Assembly: GCA_003138515.1 (NCBI GenBank)
Contig: PLGG01000021.1
Coordinates: 49,601-113,600, forward strand
Source of the DNA: Acidobacteriaceae bacterium
Lineage (GTDB): Bacteria; Acidobacteriota; Terriglobia; Terriglobales; Acidobacteriaceae
Length of the DNA stretch: 64,000 bases
Direction: 5' to 3'
Part shown: one piece after another, positions 15,663-24,844 of the stretch
How the letters are laid out: each line of letters opens with the position of its first letter
How positions within the stretch are numbered: the stretch's first letter is position 1
Translations under genes and position numbers: made by a program
Notes under the pieces: generated by a model
Database searches by the model: none
Seen by the model: only the letters and a program-made list of their open reading frames with translations
Told to the model about the DNA's origin: nothing

Positions 15663-16611
15663 CTAGTGCAGCGCGGTGAACGGATCGATGTTCAGGAGCT
15701 GCAGGAGCGAGTTGTCGTAGAAGGGCGTGGGCGTGAAGGTGAGGACGAAGAGGATGAGGCCGAAAACTCCGAGGATGGCGCGGCTGGGTGACAGGCCCGA
15801 GTCGATGGGGACTTTGGGGTGGCGAAGCGCAGGGATGAGGAGAAAGGCTCCCCAGAAGAGCCAGCCGACCCAGTAGACGGCTCCGGCGAGGAAGAGGAGA
15901 AAGGGCAGGACGTTGGTGAACAGGCGGTGCAGGCGCGGAGAGAGCGCGTAGAGGATGTGGCCGCCGTCGAGCTGGCCGCCGGGGATCAGGTTGAGCGCGG
16001 TGATGAACAGGCCGATCCAGCCCGCGACGAGGATGGGATGTGGCGAGGCCTGATTGAAGGAGGGGATCGCGGGGTTCCAGTGCGCGAGAAAATGGCGCAG
16101 CAGGCGGATGGTGAGCGGATCGCCGCCAAAGCGAATGAGGGGTTCCGGCGCGCCAGCTGCGCGGGGCACGCTGAGCATGAGGCCGGCGGCAACGGCGAGG
16201 GCTGACGCGATGAATCCCGCGAGCGGGCCGTAGATGCCGACGTCCATGAGAGCGTCGCGGGTGGGGATGCGCGCGGATGCGAATGACGGCGCCGAAGGTT
16301 CCGCTGAGCGTGGGAGCGGGGATGATCCAGGGCAGTGTGGCGCGCAGGCGGTGCGCGCGGCACGCCGCGTAGTGGCCGAACTCATGGATCAAGAGAATGC
16401 CGAGCAGGGTGAGCGAGTAAGCAAAACCGGTGGCGAAGAGAGCAGGGTGGCGAAGAAGCCAAGTCCAGGGCCACAGGTCGCTCTCGCGCGCGACGGGTGG
16501 CAGGCCCTCGAGGAAGTTGTGCATGAACCGCGCGCCATTCACAGTTGTGGTGACAATGCTGGCGAGGAGAAGCAGCACCGGCAAACCATATTCTCGAAAC
16601 AGTAGACGCAA
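15663..16611 (-). pseudogene. Site-2-protease-type M50 metallopeptidase with a frameshift
   Basis: Two adjoining frames together encode one M50 intramembrane peptidase. The N-terminal part (TTG at 16611) has membrane helices and the zinc motif HEFGH at residues 76-80, then GTFGAVIRIRA. The C-terminal part resumes in another frame as IPTRDALMDVGIYGPLAGF and includes the third metal ligand motif NLIPGGQLDGGHIL, ending at 15663. The break is near 16269, where one base too many or two too few would restore the frame. Family members cut membrane-bound substrates such as anti-sigma factors. Either the gene is broken or the assembly carries an error; both catalytic motifs are otherwise intact. Confidence 0.8.
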
Positions 16612-16879
16612 CCGGCACGCTTTCCTTGCTAGGCGATTTAAACAACGGGAGAGTGCTTTTTGCTTTATAGCACAAACATTGCTGTGCTATGATTCGCCCT
16701 CATCGATTTTCGGGCAGTTCAATCGCAGTAGCTGTGCCGTACTCGTCGTTTCCCCTTCGGGCCTTCCCGCATCAGTCGCAACTTGTGGAAGACAGGAATT
16801 CCGGGCCGCAATGGCGAACCGGCGATTCCGTACGAGAGTCCGTCACCAGCTTCTGCTCACTTCAAATCTGGAGGATATC

Positions 16880-18442
16880 GTGGGACATTTGTTGATCGAA
16901 AACTCACTTTCCGCAGGTCGCAACAGGAGGAAAAACCTTCACCGAGCGGGGCCATTGATGGCGTTGATTCTCACGCTGATCGGTTCTTCGGGGTTGGTTG
17001 CGGCACAGACTTCGCCCTTGCAAGCGTGCAAGGAGAACAAATGCGTGCAATACTGCCAGGGCCTGTCGGTCCAAAAGACAGAGCTGGCGCAGTGCGTGAC
17101 ACAGTGCAAGGATGCATGCTTGCCGCCGCCCCCGACGGTGACGGTAACGCCAAAGTATTTTGTGTGGGCAGTGGCGTACGCTCCGCCAGGATGTAGCCAG
17201 GGATCGACGCCTGCACCGAATTCGTTATGCGGGGCATCGAATGGTTCGAGTCTTGTGGACTACGGCGGAAGCTCGGCAAACGGAACGAAAGTGACGACGA
17301 AGGACTCGTTCCAGAAAGGAGAGACCGTCAGTCTGGATGCAAGCTTCATTCCCGGGCCGCTGTCGGCTAACGGGAGCTATGGGATTCAGGACACGAGTTC
17401 CGACTCGACAACAACGAGCGTAACCAAGACGACGACAAACGACTGGAAGGTTTTCGGGAACGGCGACGGAGTTGACCATGGCCAAGATCAGTTTTATCTG
17501 ATGTTGCATCCGCAAGTGAAGCTGGAAGCGCGAGGCAGCCAGGTTCTTTGGGGAATCGTGGATGGCGGAGCGCCTTACGTGGTGTATGCCTCGGAATTGC
17601 GCAACCTTGCTTTCGCGCGTCCGAGCACGATCTCGGTACTTGGGGAGGTGGGGCTCACCGCGGCCGATTATCAGTCGATTCTAGACACCGATCCGTATGG
17701 GGGGACGGTATTGGCAGGAGGCAACGGTTCGACAACTGTGGGAGTCAATTTAGGTACGCCAGCGACGAACCAGCAGGAATCGGGTACTGGGGCGCCCGGC
17801 TCAGAACTGGATCCGAAGCGGTTCTGGTATACGGGCCTGAGTTTTCCCTATCAGCCGGGCTTGCCATCAAGCACATGCAACAACGGGCTCTGCAACTGCG
17901 ATTCGTATTCTGGGGGCATGACGAACGACAACATGACGGTGAACGAGACCTCGGACGAAAGTCAGACCACTGTGGATATGCAGGCGGGGCTGACGGTGCC
18001 GGATGCTTTCGCTCTCAAGTCCGACACGAAGCTGGTTTGGACCAACAGCTCTACGACCGACAACAGCACGGAAAAAACGTCGACGGCCAACGCTACGGTG
18101 ACGTGCCCGTCGACAAATTATCCAGGTCCTTACGGGATGCAGGTGTGGTGGGACAGCCGCTATGGATCGTTTGTTCTGATTCCGTACGATCCCGGAGCAG
18201 TGCCGACGATTCATCGGGGGCAGATTGTGGATGCATCGGGGCAGCCGGTTCGCGGGCAGCTGGTGACCTTGACGTACGGTGGAAAGACGCACCGCACCTA
18301 TACTGCACGCGATGGCAGCTACGGGTTTCCTTTGTGGAGCGGGGCTCCGAAATTCATCGGAACGGCACAGGTGGAGACCCGCGGCCTAAAGCAGACGATT
18401 GATCTGGGCGCAAAGCTGCCGTTGGTGATGAAGATGAAATAA
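16880..18442 (+). CDS. Large secreted protein with a C-terminal carboxypeptidase-regulatory-like domain
   Basis: A 520-residue protein starting at the GTG at 16880, five bases after a GGAGG site; the frame is open further upstream but without coding character. The start is a long signal peptide (charged region, then MALILTLIGSSGLVAAQ). A Cys-rich segment follows (CKENKCVQYCQG, CVTQCKDAC), then a Pro/Thr linker, a large Ser/Thr/Asn-rich region, and at about residues 445-515 a beta-sandwich (GQIVDASGQPVRGQLVTLTYGG ... RDGSYGF) typical of carboxypeptidase-regulatory-like domains. It is probably exported or surface-bound. The family of the main part is not recognised. Confidence 0.75.
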   Translation: MGHLLIENSLSAGRNRRKNLHRAGPLMALILTLIGSSGLVAAQTSPLQACKENKCVQYCQGLSVQKTELAQCVTQCKDACLPPPPTVTVTPKYFVWAVAYAPPGCSQGSTPAPNSLCGASNGSSLVDYGGSSANGTKVTTKDSFQKGETVSLDASFIPGPLSANGSYGIQDTSSDSTTTSVTKTTTNDWKVFGNGDGVDHGQDQFYLMLHPQVKLEARGSQVLWGIVDGGAPYVVYASELRNLAFARPSTISVLGEVGLTAADYQSILDTDPYGGTVLAGGNGSTTVGVNLGTPATNQQESGTGAPGSELDPKRFWYTGLSFPYQPGLPSSTCNNGLCNCDSYSGGMTNDNMTVNETSDESQTTVDMQAGLTVPDAFALKSDTKLVWTNSSTTDNSTEKTSTANATVTCPSTNYPGPYGMQVWWDSRYGSFVLIPYDPGAVPTIHRGQIVDASGQPVRGQLVTLTYGGKTHRTYTARDGSYGFPLWSGAPKFIGTAQVETRGLKQTIDLGAKLPLVMKMK

Positions 18443-18562
18443 CGCGCAACGCACTTGGCCGCACATCGATTCGGCTGTGGCGCGTGAGGCGCGGCGCAGC
18501 CGGGGGCCGGATGCGGATGTGCGCTCGTGAGCAGCGGACTTCAGCCGGCCCACGGTGCTCTG

Positions 18563-18850
18563 CTAGCTTCCGGAAGCGCCAGTCTCGAGCGTGTGCAGTT
18601 CCTTGCCTGGCTTGAAGCGAACGGCTTTGCCGGGAGCGATGTTGACCTCAGTCCCGGTGCGGGGGTTGCGGCCGATGCCGGTTTTGCGCGCGCGGACGCT
18701 GAAGACGCCAAATCCGCGCAGCTCGATGCGCTCGCCGGCCGCCAAAGCCTGCTTAAGGCCCTCGAAGACCGTGTCCACTGCCGCCTCAGCTTTGGTACGC
18801 GGCAGGCCCGTGCGCTCGACCACGTTGTGAACGATATCCTGCTTGATCAA
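18563..18850 (-). CDS. HU/IHF-family DNA-binding protein
   Basis: A 95-residue histone-like protein. The helical start (IKQDIVHNVVERTGLPRTKAEAAVDTVF) dimerises, and the arm region shows ELRGFGVFSVRARKTGIGRNP with the conserved Gly-Phe-Gly and the Arg-Asn-Pro tip that intercalates into DNA. HU and IHF bend DNA and compact the nucleoid; this fold cannot tell the two apart, but a single gene of this length is usually HU-like. The short Thr/Gly/Ser tail after the fold is not conserved in the family. Confidence 0.93.
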   Translation of the reverse strand: MIKQDIVHNVVERTGLPRTKAEAAVDTVFEGLKQALAAGERIELRGFGVFSVRARKTGIGRNPRTGTEVNIAPGKAVRFKPGKELHTLETGASGS

Positions 18851-18943
18851 AGGGGTATCCTCGCTGGCACGAACTTAATGCTGCAAATCTTACCACAACC
18901 ATCGCCGATACCACAGATTTTGTTGCGATTAGGGAACTAAAAA

Positions 18944-19010
18944 GCAGGGAACAGGGATCAGGGATCGGGGATCGGAAATACAGGGACCGAGGGTGCAAGG
19001 GATCGGAACT
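18944..19010. repeat. Heptamer array (CAGGGAA/CAGGGAT family)
   Basis: Consecutive 7-bp units CAGGGAA, CAGGGAT, CAGGGAT, CGGGGAT, CGGAAAT and looser copies. Related short runs follow dprA (28015-28056), topA (about 31116-31135) and the DUF427 gene (32158-32192). The array lies between the divergent HU and dcd genes. Confidence 0.6.
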
Positions 19011-19131
19011 GCAGCGAACGAGGCGGCGAGAATTCTCGACGACTGGGGTGGTTTAAGATGGTGAGTCGGGGTCGTAAACGAGACTGCAAATGCCGTAGCA
19101 AGCCGGGCGCAACACCCGGAACAGGAGAAGC

Positions 19132-19686
19132 ATGTCGATTCAGAGCGATCGGTGGATCAGGGAACAGGCCCTGAAGCATGGGATGATCGAGCCGTTCAGC
19201 GAAAAGCAGGTAGCCGGCAACGTAATCTCTTACGGACTTTCTTCTTACGGCTACGACCTCAGAGTCTCCGACGAGTTCAAGATCTTCACCAATGTGAACA
19301 GCGCCATCATCGATCCCAAGGCATTCGACGAGCGGTCGTTTGTTTCTGTGCAGGCGGATTCGGTGATTGTGCCGCCAAATTCATTCGCGCTGGCGCGGTC
19401 GGTCGAGTACTTTCGGATTCCGAGGGATGTGCTGACGATCTGCGTGGGCAAGTCGACCTATGCGCGTTGCGGAATCATCGTGAATGTGACGCCCTTCGAA
19501 CCCGAGTGGGAGGGTTTTGTCACGCTTGAGATTTCCAATACGACGCCGCTGCCGGCGAAGGTGTATGCGAACGAGGGGCTGTGCCAGATTCTGTTTTTCC
19601 GCGGCGATCAGCCGTGTGAGACGAGCTACGCCGACCGCAAGGGCAAATATCAAAAGCAGCAGGGAATTGTGCTGCCCAAGTTGTGA
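19132..19686 (+). CDS. dcd: dCTP deaminase
   Basis: Deaminates dCTP to dUTP, which feeds dTMP synthesis. The 184-residue trimer-forming fold shows [28 protein letters not shown], which contains the nucleotide-binding Ser/Arg and the catalytic Glu of the EWEGFVTLE segment, and a C-terminal Gly-Lys-Tyr-Gln-Lys-Gln-Gln-Gly lid over the triphosphate. Length and motifs fit the monofunctional deaminase; the bifunctional form that also cleaves dUTP cannot be excluded by reading. The start ATG has a GGAGAAGC site upstream. It is divergent from the HU gene. Confidence 0.95.
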   Translation: MSIQSDRWIREQALKHGMIEPFSEKQVAGNVISYGLSSYGYDLRVSDEFKIFTNVNSAIIDPKAFDERSFVSVQADSVIVPPNSFALARSVEYFRIPRDVLTICVGKSTYARCGIIVNVTPFEPEWEGFVTLEISNTTPLPAKVYANEGLCQILFFRGDQPCETSYADRKGKYQKQQGIVLPKL

Positions 19687-20119
19687 GACCCAAGTTGTGA
19701 AAATCGATCGAAACCGCGCCACGCATGGGCAATGAGGATAGAGAGGGATAAAGGATCGATGCACGAGGGCCCCATAAGCTTAGATTTGCGGATGCCACCT
19801 TCGCGTCAATGACCTACACCTATTTCTCAGCGAACTGGATGTTGGTGGTATTTAGGTTTTGACCCGCGCCGTCAATGATGCAATGAAGGACAACTTCAAG
19901 AGAATCCGAGTTCAGGTCCACCTCGGGGGAATGCGTTCGGTGCGCTTGGACACACGGACTGCCCGGACGATTTACGCAGTGTTGAACGATCGCTCTTGAG
20001 TCCTGCACGCGGCGGATCGAATCGCCGAAGATGCAGTTCGAAGAGCAAGTCTGGGTTCTTCTCATTCGCAACCACAGTTGCGCTGATGCTGTTTTTTCTC
20101 TGGATCCGCCGAAGGCAGC
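19687..20119. other. Intergenic region with a doubtful short frame
   Basis: A 433-bp gap. A minus-strand frame at 19820-20071 (83 codons, ending NTTNIQFAEK) is open, has four cysteines and no clear ribosome site; I cannot support or exclude it as a gene fragment. No repeat or terminator stands out. The promoter of the regulator gene must lie in the last part. Confidence 0.35.
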
Positions 20120-20893
20120 ATGAACCAGACCTCCATGAGGCCGTTGCGCTTTAGCTGGGCCGAGACTGGTGTGGGGATGACATCGTCGAAGCGTGGTCCT
20201 GACTTAATTCGCATTGGGGTGGCGGCGGATGAACCGATTCGCGTCGCCGGTCTTGCGAGCATTTTTGACCAACCCGCGCAGGATGGGCATTGCCGGCTTG
20301 TGCCGGTGATTGCGCATCTTTCTGAACTGCTGGCACTGGTCGACATTGAATACATTGTCGTCGACATTCATTCCGCGTTGGGCGGTTTTGAGGCACTTGA
20401 GACGATTCGGCGCGAGCGACCGGACGTGCGATCGATCGTGATTGGCCCGGACGGCAACGATGAACTGGTTTTGAGTGCGATCATCGCAGGAGCCAGAGGC
20501 TACCTCGGGCAGACTGCGGGGCCTGAGTTGGTTCGCAGCGCCATCGACGTGGTGACTTCAGGGTCGATCTGGGCTCCCAGACGGCTTCTCTGCCGCGTGA
20601 TCGACCGTCTATTGAACGTTCCAGGAATATCTCAAGCTGCTGCGAACCAACAGCTTACAAGGCGGGAGCAAGAGGTCCTCGAGCTGATCCTCGGTGCTCA
20701 CTCGACGCGCGAGATTGCCAACGAGCTAGGGATCGAGCAGCGCACGGTGAAGTCGTACGTCGGCCGCTTAATGCGGAAATCGGGCGCCGATAACCGGATC
20801 AAGCTCTCAATGTCGGCGCTCGGCCGATCCTTTGTGCCCAGACGCCGAGGCAGGCGCAGAGGGGACGGAACTCACGAAAGTGCCGCAAAATAG
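20120..20893 (+). CDS. LuxR-type response regulator with a divergent receiver
   Basis: A 257-residue transcription regulator. Residues about 30-145 have the receiver fold: an acidic pocket (AADEP, Asp37/Glu38), a phospho-acceptor candidate Asp82 (YIVVDIHS) and the helix GARGYL. The usual Lys after GYL is replaced (GYLGQTA), so phosphorylation signalling may be altered. Residues 178-235 are a LuxR/NarL helix-turn-helix (LTRREQEVLELILGAHSTREIANELGI and RTVKSYVGRLMRK). A basic tail follows (RRRGRRRG). No histidine kinase is adjacent. A long hairpin with a T-run lies about 100 bp after the stop. Confidence 0.85.
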   Translation: MNQTSMRPLRFSWAETGVGMTSSKRGPDLIRIGVAADEPIRVAGLASIFDQPAQDGHCRLVPVIAHLSELLALVDIEYIVVDIHSALGGFEALETIRRERPDVRSIVIGPDGNDELVLSAIIAGARGYLGQTAGPELVRSAIDVVTSGSIWAPRRLLCRVIDRLLNVPGISQAAANQQLTRREQEVLELILGAHSTREIANELGIEQRTVKSYVGRLMRKSGADNRIKLSMSALGRSFVPRRRGRRRGDGTHESAAK

Positions 20894-20995
20894 GGGCGAC
20901 ATGGGTTACTTTATGTCATGACCCCTAAGTACTCTTGTGCTGTTACCCACTTTTCGGCGATCTTATCCACAGAAACAACGCAGATCTGGGGAAAG

Positions 20996-21044
20996 GAGTT
21001 CCCCGGCGGCATGTAAACATGATGCCAGGGAACTCCTCTTTTTT
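20996..21044 (+). terminator. Strong intrinsic terminator
   Basis: A 9-bp stem GGAGTTCCC/GGGAACTCC encloses a second short stem (GGCAT/ATGCC) and is followed by TCTTTTTT. It is 103 bp after the regulator's stop codon, farther than usual, so the transcript either has a long 3' tail or a separate short RNA ends here. Confidence 0.75.
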
Positions 21045-21160
21045 AGGCAAGATCCTCCAGAGTCTGGTGTCTCTTTCTTTTCAGCCCTCCCCCCACTCCA
21101 TTCCAGCACCTCAACCGTAGAGTTCGCGGCCTGTATCAGGCCGTGAGGGCGATCCAGCCG

Positions 21161-21424
21161 TCAGGCAGCGCTCTTCTGCCGCAACTCCCGGTCGATTCGA
21201 GCCGCAAGCAGCTTACGAGCCTTCTCCAGGCTGCGCAGTCTTGAAGGAGGCAGCCTCTTGGCCGAATGGCTGATATAAAACGTCAGCAACCTCATTCCCG
21301 CAGTTGTCCCCTGCGGGCATATTTCCCTCGATGCGAGAGAATCCGCAAGTGCTTGGGGGGCATCGTGAATAAACCCAAATGTGCGCCAACAAGGTCCATA
21401 TTCAAGTCCATACTCCTTCTTCAA
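21161..21424 (-). CDS. DUF3175-like protein
   Basis: An 87-residue protein. The segment ALADSLASREICPQG and the following MRLLTFYISHSAKRLPPSRLRSLEKARKLL (described here by its key residues: FYI, Ala-Lys, Leu-x-x-x-Arg) match the pattern of DUF3175 proteins, where a serine-rich stretch is followed by a FYINRAGK-type helix and a final helix. The usual N-terminal SDALDL part is replaced by a Tyr/Gly-rich start, so it is a divergent member. No function is known for the family. It is on the same strand as the SYLF gene but separated from it by 95 bp. Confidence 0.6.
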   Translation of the reverse strand: MKKEYGLEYGPCWRTFGFIHDAPQALADSLASREICPQGTTAGMRLLTFYISHSAKRLPPSRLRSLEKARKLLAARIDRELRQKSAA

Positions 21425-21519
21425 ATTAATCTGAGCAAATTTGATTCGACCCGAAAGAGTCGGCGCGGACTCGCCCGTAGACGGCCCGCGCCTGCCTGCG
21501 ATGCGGCTCAGCGGTGCAT

Positions 21520-22221
21520 TTAATCGTGGTCGTGCATTTTAGCTTCGCCGAAATACTCTCTCACAGCGTGCAAAAATCCCTCAGCCTGCGCGGGCGGAGG
21601 CACCTCTCCGCGGAGAATTGTGTCGAAGTGATGGTGTCCGCCGTAGAGCTCATCGGTGTCCGAGACATTCTGGCTCACCGTTGCTCCATTCAGGTCGATG
21701 CCTGCAAAAATTCCGCGGCTGCGCGACCAGGTCAGCATTTCAGCTCGCATGCTGATGTCGGTCGAAGCCTGTGCGTCGCGTCCCACGGGTCCGGCTGCCG
21801 CCGACGCATCGGCGCCGATCTTGAACTTGTCATGTAGAAGGTCCTGGAATCCCTTTTCATTCGTTGCCACTAAGACCAGATCGGTACCCTGTCCGCCAAC
21901 CTGGAAACCGAACGATCCACCGGCCAGGCGAATGAACACAGGGACGCTCCAGCCGTGACCAGTGCGGCAGGTAACCACGCCCTGTCCGTACTCGGCGCCT
22001 ACAATGAACGCTCCCTTCACCACGCCGGGAATCACGGCGATACACTTTGCATGCCGCGCGATCCCATCGGGAACGGCCTTGTCAGGCACAGTCATAATCG
22101 AGTCGATCACGGATCGGGCTGCGTCCAGGCGGTCATCCAACTTCCGAGGGTTGTCGGCGGCACGCGCCACAACTCCACAACTTGCAATCAACAGCATCAG
22201 AATCGCAAACAGCGTTTTCAT
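21520..22221 (-). CDS. SYLF-domain lipid-binding protein, secreted
   Basis: A 233-residue protein. The ATG at 22221 has a perfect AAGGAGG site seven bases upstream; the frame continues upstream but is not used. A signal peptide (MKTLFAILMLLIASCGVVARA) precedes the SYLF (Ysc84) domain, seen in CIAVIPGVVKGAFIVGAEYGQGVV (described by its GAxxGxG pattern), GWSVPVFIRLAGGSFGFQVGGQ and DASAAAGPVGR. SYLF domains bind phosphoinositides in eukaryotes; in bacteria the secreted proteins have no proven role. A paralogue of nearly the same sequence is encoded divergently at 22675. The tail has several His and Asp residues (KMHDHD). Confidence 0.9.
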   Translation of the reverse strand: MKTLFAILMLLIASCGVVARAADNPRKLDDRLDAARSVIDSIMTVPDKAVPDGIARHAKCIAVIPGVVKGAFIVGAEYGQGVVTCRTGHGWSVPVFIRLAGGSFGFQVGGQGTDLVLVATNEKGFQDLLHDKFKIGADASAAAGPVGRDAQASTDISMRAEMLTWSRSRGIFAGIDLNGATVSQNVSDTDELYGGHHHFDTILRGEVPPPAQAEGFLHAVREYFGEAKMHDHD

Positions 22222-22674
22222 ATTCAACCTCCTTGATTCCCACGCCTCATCGGCGTCTTGACAAACTTCCACAGGCGTCAAGTTGTACCTTTGCTTCGAT
22301 GCAAGTTATGGAGCGGCGGCAATTCGAATCCTGAACAAAATGTCGAAGTCTTGGCCGTGCAATTAGATGCGGCGGATTCTTTAAGCCGCGCCGTAAAATT
22401 GGATTGATTTTTTTTGCTTTAGGCAGTGGCTGAAGCAACCTTTGCAGCAGCGAGGCGGCGGAAAGCCGACGGCTTCGGCTTGGACCGCGTTTTCACAGGA
22501 GGAATATGCGGTATTGCCCATGAATGCTGTAGGCTGTTCGAGGAGGATTCGGCGCAGGCTGCCATGCGACAGTTCCCAAGAATCCTCAGGCTGAATGACT
22601 CCGGCAGTGAGACGAATGCCGACCGACACAGAGTTTTCGCATCCGCGGCGCCAGCCGCCGAAAAGGATAGGACC
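22222..22674. other. Divergent control region between the two SYLF genes
   Basis: A 453-bp gap that must hold both promoters. A GCGGC/GCCGC stem near 22369-22386 is followed by an A/T-rich stretch and T8 (22407-22415), which could end a plus-strand transcript. Downstream, AGGAGGAATATG begins a five-codon frame (22506-22523) with an excellent ribosome site; it could be a leader peptide or chance. Confidence 0.4.
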
Positions 22675-23364
22675 ATGAAAAAGGCCATTGTTTCAATTCT
22701 CCTCAGCTTGCTTCTCCCCACTACGGCCTTCGCCGCCTCCACCAAGGAGGATTTGCAGGCTCGCATCGACGCAGCCAAGGTGGTTCTCGACCAGATCATG
22801 AACGCCGGTGACCGGACGGTTCCCAGCAACATTATGAAATCGGCCACTTGCGTGGCTGTGGTCCCCAGCATGGTGAAGGGCGCATTTTTCGTCGGCGCTC
22901 AGTACGGTCAGGGCGTGGTTACGTGCCGCACGGGTCACGGCTGGAGCGCGCCCGTGTTTATCCGGATGGCCGGTGGATCGATCGGCTTCCAGTGGGGCGG
23001 CCAGGCGACGGACTTGATTCTGATTGCGGTGAATGACCGCGGCATGCAGGATCTGCTGAAGGACAAGTTCAAGATTGGCGGCGATGCTTCGGCCGCGGCC
23101 GGCCCAGTGGGGCGCTCAGGAACCGCATCGACCGATTGGAAGATGAGCGCGGAGCTTTTGAGCTATTCGCGCACCAAAGGCATCTTTGCCGGCATCGACC
23201 TGGACGGAACAAGCGTGAGCCAGAATCAGGAAGATACAGAGGTCTACTACGGAGCGCCGCATCACTTCGAGGCGATTCTGCGTGGCGATGTCGCAGTGCC
23301 GCCGGGCGCGGTGCCGTTTGTCCGCGACGTGGCACAGAACTTCGTTGAAGCCAGGGCGCACTAA
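22675..23364 (+). CDS. SYLF-domain lipid-binding protein, secreted, second copy
   Basis: A 229-residue paralogue of the protein at 21520, starting at the ATG at 22675 (MKKAIVSILLSLLLPTTAFA, a signal peptide) with an AAGGATAG site. The frame is open from 22426, but that part does not look coded. The SYLF core is kept: VVPSMVKGAFFVGAQYGQG, CRTGHGWSAPVFIRMAGGS, DASAAAGPVGR and GIFAGIDLDGTSVSQNQ. The C-terminus lacks the His/Asp tail of its partner. The pair most likely arose by duplication and inversion; both proteins would be exported, perhaps to the periplasm or outer membrane. Confidence 0.92.
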   Translation: MKKAIVSILLSLLLPTTAFAASTKEDLQARIDAAKVVLDQIMNAGDRTVPSNIMKSATCVAVVPSMVKGAFFVGAQYGQGVVTCRTGHGWSAPVFIRMAGGSIGFQWGGQATDLILIAVNDRGMQDLLKDKFKIGGDASAAAGPVGRSGTASTDWKMSAELLSYSRTKGIFAGIDLDGTSVSQNQEDTEVYYGAPHHFEAILRGDVAVPPGAVPFVRDVAQNFVEARAH

Positions 23365-23512
23365 TAGGGTCGCGCTCGCCAGTCATTTGCGAGAACTCTG
23401 AGGTTCGACGCCCGTCCTGTCCGCGCTGCGCGGGCGGGCAGGATGGGCGCGTGTTTGTGGCTCCGCGGCAGTCTGCGCCGCGCTGAGCGTCTACACTGAA
23501 CCTTACTCAGCG

Positions 23513-24412
23513 ATGTTGGAAAACCTCGAGTATGGGATCGTTGTAGCGGTTGCGAGCTGCCTGGGCCGCATGCCGCGCGGCGTTGCGCGCGTATTTTCCG
23601 GCTGCATTGCGTTCGTGGTTTATTGGTGCTTCAGCCGGCTGCGTCGCGTGGGCATGCGCAATCTCGAGCTTGCCTTGCCGGAACTACCATCCGAAACCAG
23701 AAAAAGAATTCTGCGGCGCGTCTACGTTCACCTGGGCTGGCAGCTCGTCGAGTTCTGCCGCATGACGCGCTACACGGCCGAAAATACGCGCGACTGGATT
23801 CGCACCGAGGGGCTGGAGCATTTTGTGGCCGCGCAGGCTCGCGGCAAAGGCGTGCTCGTTCTCACCGGTCATCTGGGCGCGTGGGAACTTTCGAGTTTCT
23901 ATCACTCGCTGATGGGCTATCCCATGGGGATGCTGATCCGCAGGCTCGATAACCGGCGTCTCGATGAGTATGTGCACCGCATTCGCTGCATGCACGGCAA
24001 TTTTGTTTTATCGAAGGACGACTTCGGTCGCGGACTGCTCACGGCGATTCACGCAGGCGGCGCTGTGGGAATGTTGATCGACACCAATATGACCCCGCCG
24101 CGGGGCGAGTTCGTGAAGTTCTTTGGCACGGATGCCTGCACGGGGACTGGCCTCGCACACGTGGCGCGCCAGACGGGCGCTGTCGTGCTGCCGGGCTTCA
24201 TGCTCTGGGAGCCGGACGAAGGGAAGTACGTGTTGCAATTTGGGCCGGAGATTGAGATTCCCCACACGGCTGACCGCGGCGCGGATATTCTGGAAGGCAC
24301 GCGGCGCTGCACGGCTGAACTGGAGCGGTGGATTCGGCGCTATCCTGACCAGTGGCTGTGGATTCACCGGCGCTGGAAGACGCGGCCGGGGGGGGAGACG
24401 GGGTTGTACTGA
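23513..24412 (+). CDS. Lysophospholipid acyltransferase of the LpxL/HtrB type
   Basis: A 299-residue inner-membrane acyltransferase. The HX4E motif is GHLGAWE (His120, Glu125), preceded by a hydrophobic N-terminal helix (residues 8-40) and followed by the substrate-binding segments MLIDTNM and a C-terminal WLWIHRRWK. Family members add secondary acyl chains to Kdo2-lipid A from acyl-ACP. Position and content support a lipid A role, since lpxD follows two genes later. The usual number of two such genes per genome is not visible here. The exact acyl specificity cannot be read. Confidence 0.88.
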   Translation: MLENLEYGIVVAVASCLGRMPRGVARVFSGCIAFVVYWCFSRLRRVGMRNLELALPELPSETRKRILRRVYVHLGWQLVEFCRMTRYTAENTRDWIRTEGLEHFVAAQARGKGVLVLTGHLGAWELSSFYHSLMGYPMGMLIRRLDNRRLDEYVHRIRCMHGNFVLSKDDFGRGLLTAIHAGGAVGMLIDTNMTPPRGEFVKFFGTDACTGTGLAHVARQTGAVVLPGFMLWEPDEGKYVLQFGPEIEIPHTADRGADILEGTRRCTAELERWIRRYPDQWLWIHRRWKTRPGGETGLY

Positions 24413-24437
24413 CCTTCCTTATTAGGGGGTGGACCAA

Positions 24438-24818
24438 ATGAAGATCATCATGATGCTCGCCCTAGCAGGACTCGTCGGACTGGGATCGGGAATCCCTGGA
24501 TTTTCCCAAGGGGTCGCTGTGGTCCAATTCGCGACGCCATTCAGAGCTCAGACGCTTGCTGGATTTGTACGAGTCGGTTCGACGGAGGTCGCCGCCGGAG
24601 GTGTATTGGTGGAGGAATGTACGGGCGACTGGAAGGTCGTGAAGTCGTCAACAAAGACTGACGAGGCCGGACATTTTTCATTGTCGGACAAATCGCGCAA
24701 AGGGCTGCACTATTTGCGCCTTTCAGGCTACGGATTTAACCCGACCTTGATCAAGGTCATCATTTCGGGAAGTGCTCGCGACAAAGAATTGACATTGCAG
24801 ATCGAGGTCGCAACATAG
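24438..24818 (+). CDS. Small secreted carboxypeptidase-regulatory-like protein
   Basis: A 126-residue protein starting at the ATG at 24438, after a G-rich AGGGGGTGG site. Residues 1-24 are a signal peptide (ALAGLVGLGSGIPGFSQG). The mature part looks like one Ig-like beta-sandwich: LAGFVRVGSTEVAAGGVLVEE, KTDEAGHFSLSD, KGLHYLRLSGYGF and KELTLQIEV strands. Domains of this kind often bind ligands or hold surface proteins together. It overlaps no neighbour and lies 26 bp before lpxD, so it may share the transcript. Confidence 0.7.
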   Translation: MKIIMMLALAGLVGLGSGIPGFSQGVAVVQFATPFRAQTLAGFVRVGSTEVAAGGVLVEECTGDWKVVKSSTKTDEAGHFSLSDKSRKGLHYLRLSGYGFNPTLIKVIISGSARDKELTLQIEVAT

Positions 24819-24844
24819 AGATTAGAGTGGCTGACGGGAGAGAA

